A DNA stretch of 64,000 bases from Sulfurivirga caldicuralii (GTDB lineage: Bacteria > Pseudomonadota > Gammaproteobacteria > Thiomicrospirales > Thiomicrospiraceae), in assembly GCF_900141795.1 (NCBI RefSeq), contig NZ_FSRE01000001.1, forward strand, positions 310,001 through 374,000, written 5' to 3'. Position 1 is the first letter of the stretch. Each line of letters opens with the position of its first letter. Position numbers and translations under genes: made by a program. The notes under the pieces are model-generated. The model saw only the letters and a list, made by a program, of their open reading frames with translations, did no database searches and had not been told where the DNA came from. Shown in pieces: positions 62,128 to 64,000 of this stretch.

Positions 62128-63053
62128 GCGATATGCTCGATCAGATCGCCGGCGATGTCCAGCCCGAACTGGGCATCCAGTTCGCGAATGCAGGTGGGGC
62201 TGGTGACATTGATCTCGGTGATGTAGTCGCCGATGACATCCAGCCCCACAAACACCAGACCCTTTTCCTTGAGCGTTGGTCCCACCTGTGCCGCCAGCCA
62301 GCGCTCGCGCTCGCTGAGCGGCATGCCCACGCCTTCGCCGCCTGCGGCCAGATTGCCGCGGGTTTCCCCCTGCGCAGGGATACGCGCCAGTGCATAGGGC
62401 ACCGGTTCGCCGTCGATCATGAGAATGCGCTTGTCGCCCTGTGCGATTTCGGGCAGAAAACGCTGCGCCATAATGGGCATCTGTCCCTGTTGCGTCAGCG
62501 TTTCGATGATCACGCTGGTGTTGGGGTCGCCGTGGCGTACGCGAAAAATGCCGGCGCCGCCCATGGCGTGCAGTGGCTTGAGAATGGTGTCCTGCTGCGC
62601 CGCGATAAAGGCTTTCAACAGGTCGGCCCGGGCGCTGACACGGGTGGGCGGCATGCACTGGGGAAACCAGGCGGTAAACAGCTTTTCATTGCAGTCGCGC
62701 ACAGCCTGGGTGGCGTTGATAACCCATACACCCGCCTTTTCCGCCAGGCTCAGCAGGTGGGTGACGGTGAGATAGCGCTGATCGAAGGGCGGGTCCTGTC
62801 GCATCAGCACGGCATCGAAATCGGTAAGCGGGCGGTGGGTGAACGTGCCCAGCTGATAGTATTCTTCGCGGCGGTCAAACACTTCCACGGGAGCACAGTG
62901 CGCCATGGGCGTGGCCTGATCGAGCCACAGATCCGCTGGCGTGGTGTAGTGGACCCTATGATCGCGCGCCTGCGCCGCCAGCATCATGGCAAAGGTGGAG
63001 TCCTTCCACGGCTTGATGGACGCGATGGGATCCATCACCACCAGCAGCTTCAT
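62097..63053 (-). CDS. gshB: Glutathione synthetase
   Basis: ATP-grasp ligase of 318 residues joining gamma-glutamylcysteine and glycine. MKLLVVMDPIASIKPWKDST, LMRQDPPFD, LKPLHAMGGAGIFRV and GDYITEINVTSPTCIRELD are standard. The start at 63053 overlaps the gshA stop (ATGA), so both steps of glutathione synthesis are co-transcribed. A longer open frame to 63632 overlaps gshA and is spurious. Confidence 0.97.
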   Translation of the reverse strand: MKLLVVMDPIASIKPWKDSTFAMMLAAQARDHRVHYTTPADLWLDQATPMAHCAPVEVFDRREEYYQLGTFTHRPLTDFDAVLMRQDPPFDQRYLTVTHLLSLAEKAGVWVINATQAVRDCNEKLFTAWFPQCMPPTRVSARADLLKAFIAAQQDTILKPLHAMGGAGIFRVRHGDPNTSVIIETLTQQGQMPIMAQRFLPEIAQGDKRILMIDGEPVPYALARIPAQGETRGNLAAGGEGVGMPLSERERWLAAQVGPTLKEKGLVFVGLDVIGDYITEINVTSPTCIRELDAQFGLDIAGDLIEHIAQRLTQRNQA

Positions 63054-64000
63054 TCGGCCGCTCCGTTGCACTCCGGCTTGGTTTCGCAGATTTCCCGCGC
63101 AGCAGCCACCAGCGCCAGGCGCGCCACCACGCCGTAGGCATAGAAGCGGTTGGGCGCGGCATCCGGGTCGGCCTGATGGTTGGGCAGGGCACAGGGCTCG
63201 GCAAAGGAGATGGGCTCGAAGTGCATGCCGGGAGAGTTCAGGTTGTCGGTGGCACTCTTGCCGGTGTGAACGCGGTAGAAGCCGCCCACCACGCGGGCAC
63301 CGATCATGTACACCACCGGTTCCGCCACGGCGCCGTCGATTTCCTCGAAGGTATAGACGCCCTCCTGAACCAGCATATGCTGCGCCACTAGACCTTCCTT
63401 GCCGGAACTCATCTTGTTGCGCTGCTTCTTGTTGAGGGCGAGCACTTCTTCCGGGTCCTGCACGCTCATGATGGCCATGCCGTAGGTGCCACGGTCCGAT
63501 TTGACCACCGCAAAGGGCTGATCGGCTACCCCGTGGGCGGCATAGGTGCGCGCGGTCTCTTCCAGCACCTGATTGACGGCACCGGCGAGGCATTCCAGCC
63601 CTTGGCGCTTCTTGAAGTTCACTGGCCCACACTGCACGGACAGGGGGGTAATGGTCCAGGGATCGATATCGATCAGTTCGGAAAACTCCTGCGCCACCCG
63701 GGTGTAATGGGCAAAGTGATGGGTTTTGTAGCGGTCGACCCAGCCCATGTCCAGCGGCGGCATGAGCGTCTGATCGATGTTTTCAAGGATTTCGGGACGG
63801 CCGCTGGAGAGGTCATTGTTGAGCAGTACCGCGCAGGGAAAGAAGTTATCGACGCCGACGCGATCGCCCTTGCGCACCAGCGGCTCCAGCGTAACGGACT
63901 GCCCCGAGGGCAGGTCGATGGTGAGCGGCTCTTTCAGGTCAGGAATGAGCGAGCCGATGCGGGTTTCATAGCCCGCCGCACAGAGGATGTTCTGCAGGGC
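63050..64000 (-). CDS. gshA: Glutamate--cysteine ligase, proteobacterial alternative type (5'-truncated)
   Basis: The C-terminal 316 residues of glutamate-cysteine ligase; the frame stays open to the window end, so the N terminus is missing. Motifs such as RKGDRVGVDNFFPCAVLLNNDLS, FAVVKSDRGTYGMAIMSV and ARVVGGFYRVHTGKSATDNLNSPG fit the ligase class known from Acidithiobacillus and many betaproteobacteria, not the E. coli GshA family. It directly precedes gshB. Confidence 0.92.
   Translation of the reverse strand, partial: ALQNILCAAGYETRIGSLIPDLKEPLTIDLPSGQSVTLEPLVRKGDRVGVDNFFPCAVLLNNDLSSGRPEILENIDQTLMPPLDMGWVDRYKTHHFAHYTRVAQEFSELIDIDPWTITPLSVQCGPVNFKKRQGLECLAGAVNQVLEETARTYAAHGVADQPFAVVKSDRGTYGMAIMSVQDPEEVLALNKKQRNKMSSGKEGLVAQHMLVQEGVYTFEEIDGAVAEPVVYMIGARVVGGFYRVHTGKSATDNLNSPGMHFEPISFAEPCALPNHQADPDAAPNRFYAYGVVARLALVAAAREICETKPECNGAAE

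Overview
The window is a gene-dense stretch (about 60% GC by eye) of a Gammaproteobacterium chromosome, probably from a sulfur-oxidising, Gram-negative organism. The support is EpmA/EpmB-type EF-P modification, UbiK, BamD, an argS-ftsN-like pair, LPS genes (waaA, kdsD, hldE, gmhA, pagL), a flavocytochrome c sulfide dehydrogenase pair and a second SQR-like flavoprotein. I see no phage, IS element, CRISPR array or rRNA. One tRNA (Ser-GGA) is present, and no gene-free stretch exceeds about 280 bases.

Layout. 1-4352 (+): antiporter end, parE, nadD, rsfS, rlmH. 4490-5728 (-): lytic transglycosylase. 5747-10789 (+): rlmKL, a CZB-GGDEF cyclase, hemN. 10842-15889 (+): galU-pgi-ugd-like-glycerate kinase, overlapping genes. 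15865-18729 (-): pagL-kdsD-waaA, facing hldE-gmhA (+). 20837-22354 (-): tRNA-Ser, a decayed GGDEF/EAL gene, a heme-binding-like protein. 22423-23854 (+): SPFH and NfeD. 23836-31911 (-): ppk-ppx-algH-ruvX-pyrR-pyrB-pyrX-pyrK-like, mostly overlapping. 31945-33761 (+): RluA-like and D-lactate dehydrogenase. 33812-40955: csp, gcvH, argS, ftsN-like, a second GGDEF, ubiK, comM, a TauE/SafE-like protein and a hypothetical. 41120-41960 (+): rplM-rpsI. 42237-46958: GT9 and a flippase-like protein beside epmB/efp/epmA. 47037-50372: SQR-like protein, corrinoid adenosyltransferase, small envelope proteins, fkpB. 50435-56009 (+): sucCD, nadE, GAF-GGDEF-EAL. 56189-58879: bamD, rluD, pgeF. 58925-60562 (-): fccB and cytochrome c. 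60778-64000: nhaA, gshB, gshA (cut by the window end).

The most unusual signal is a near-identical 19-20 base element, AAAAAAGTCGGGGACCCCCC, found eight times. Five copies lie inside coding genes, always in frame: four encode KVGDPP (nadD, glycerate kinase, pyrK-like, pgeF) and one encodes GVPDFF (epmA). The other three sit directly behind the stop codons of hemN, gcvH and epmA, all in one orientation. The element has no stop codon in any of its six frames, and some copies carry an A-rich left arm that extends it to about 35 bases. It behaves like a short dispersed element that genes can absorb, comparable in concept to Rickettsia palindromic elements. I cannot assign it to a named family.

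Other points of interest are a UDP-glucose-dehydrogenase homologue whose catalytic cysteine is histidine, a non-catalytic dihydroorotase (PyrX) next to an orphan PyrK-like protein, a relic c-di-GMP gene, and an SQR-like protein lacking one expected redox cysteine.
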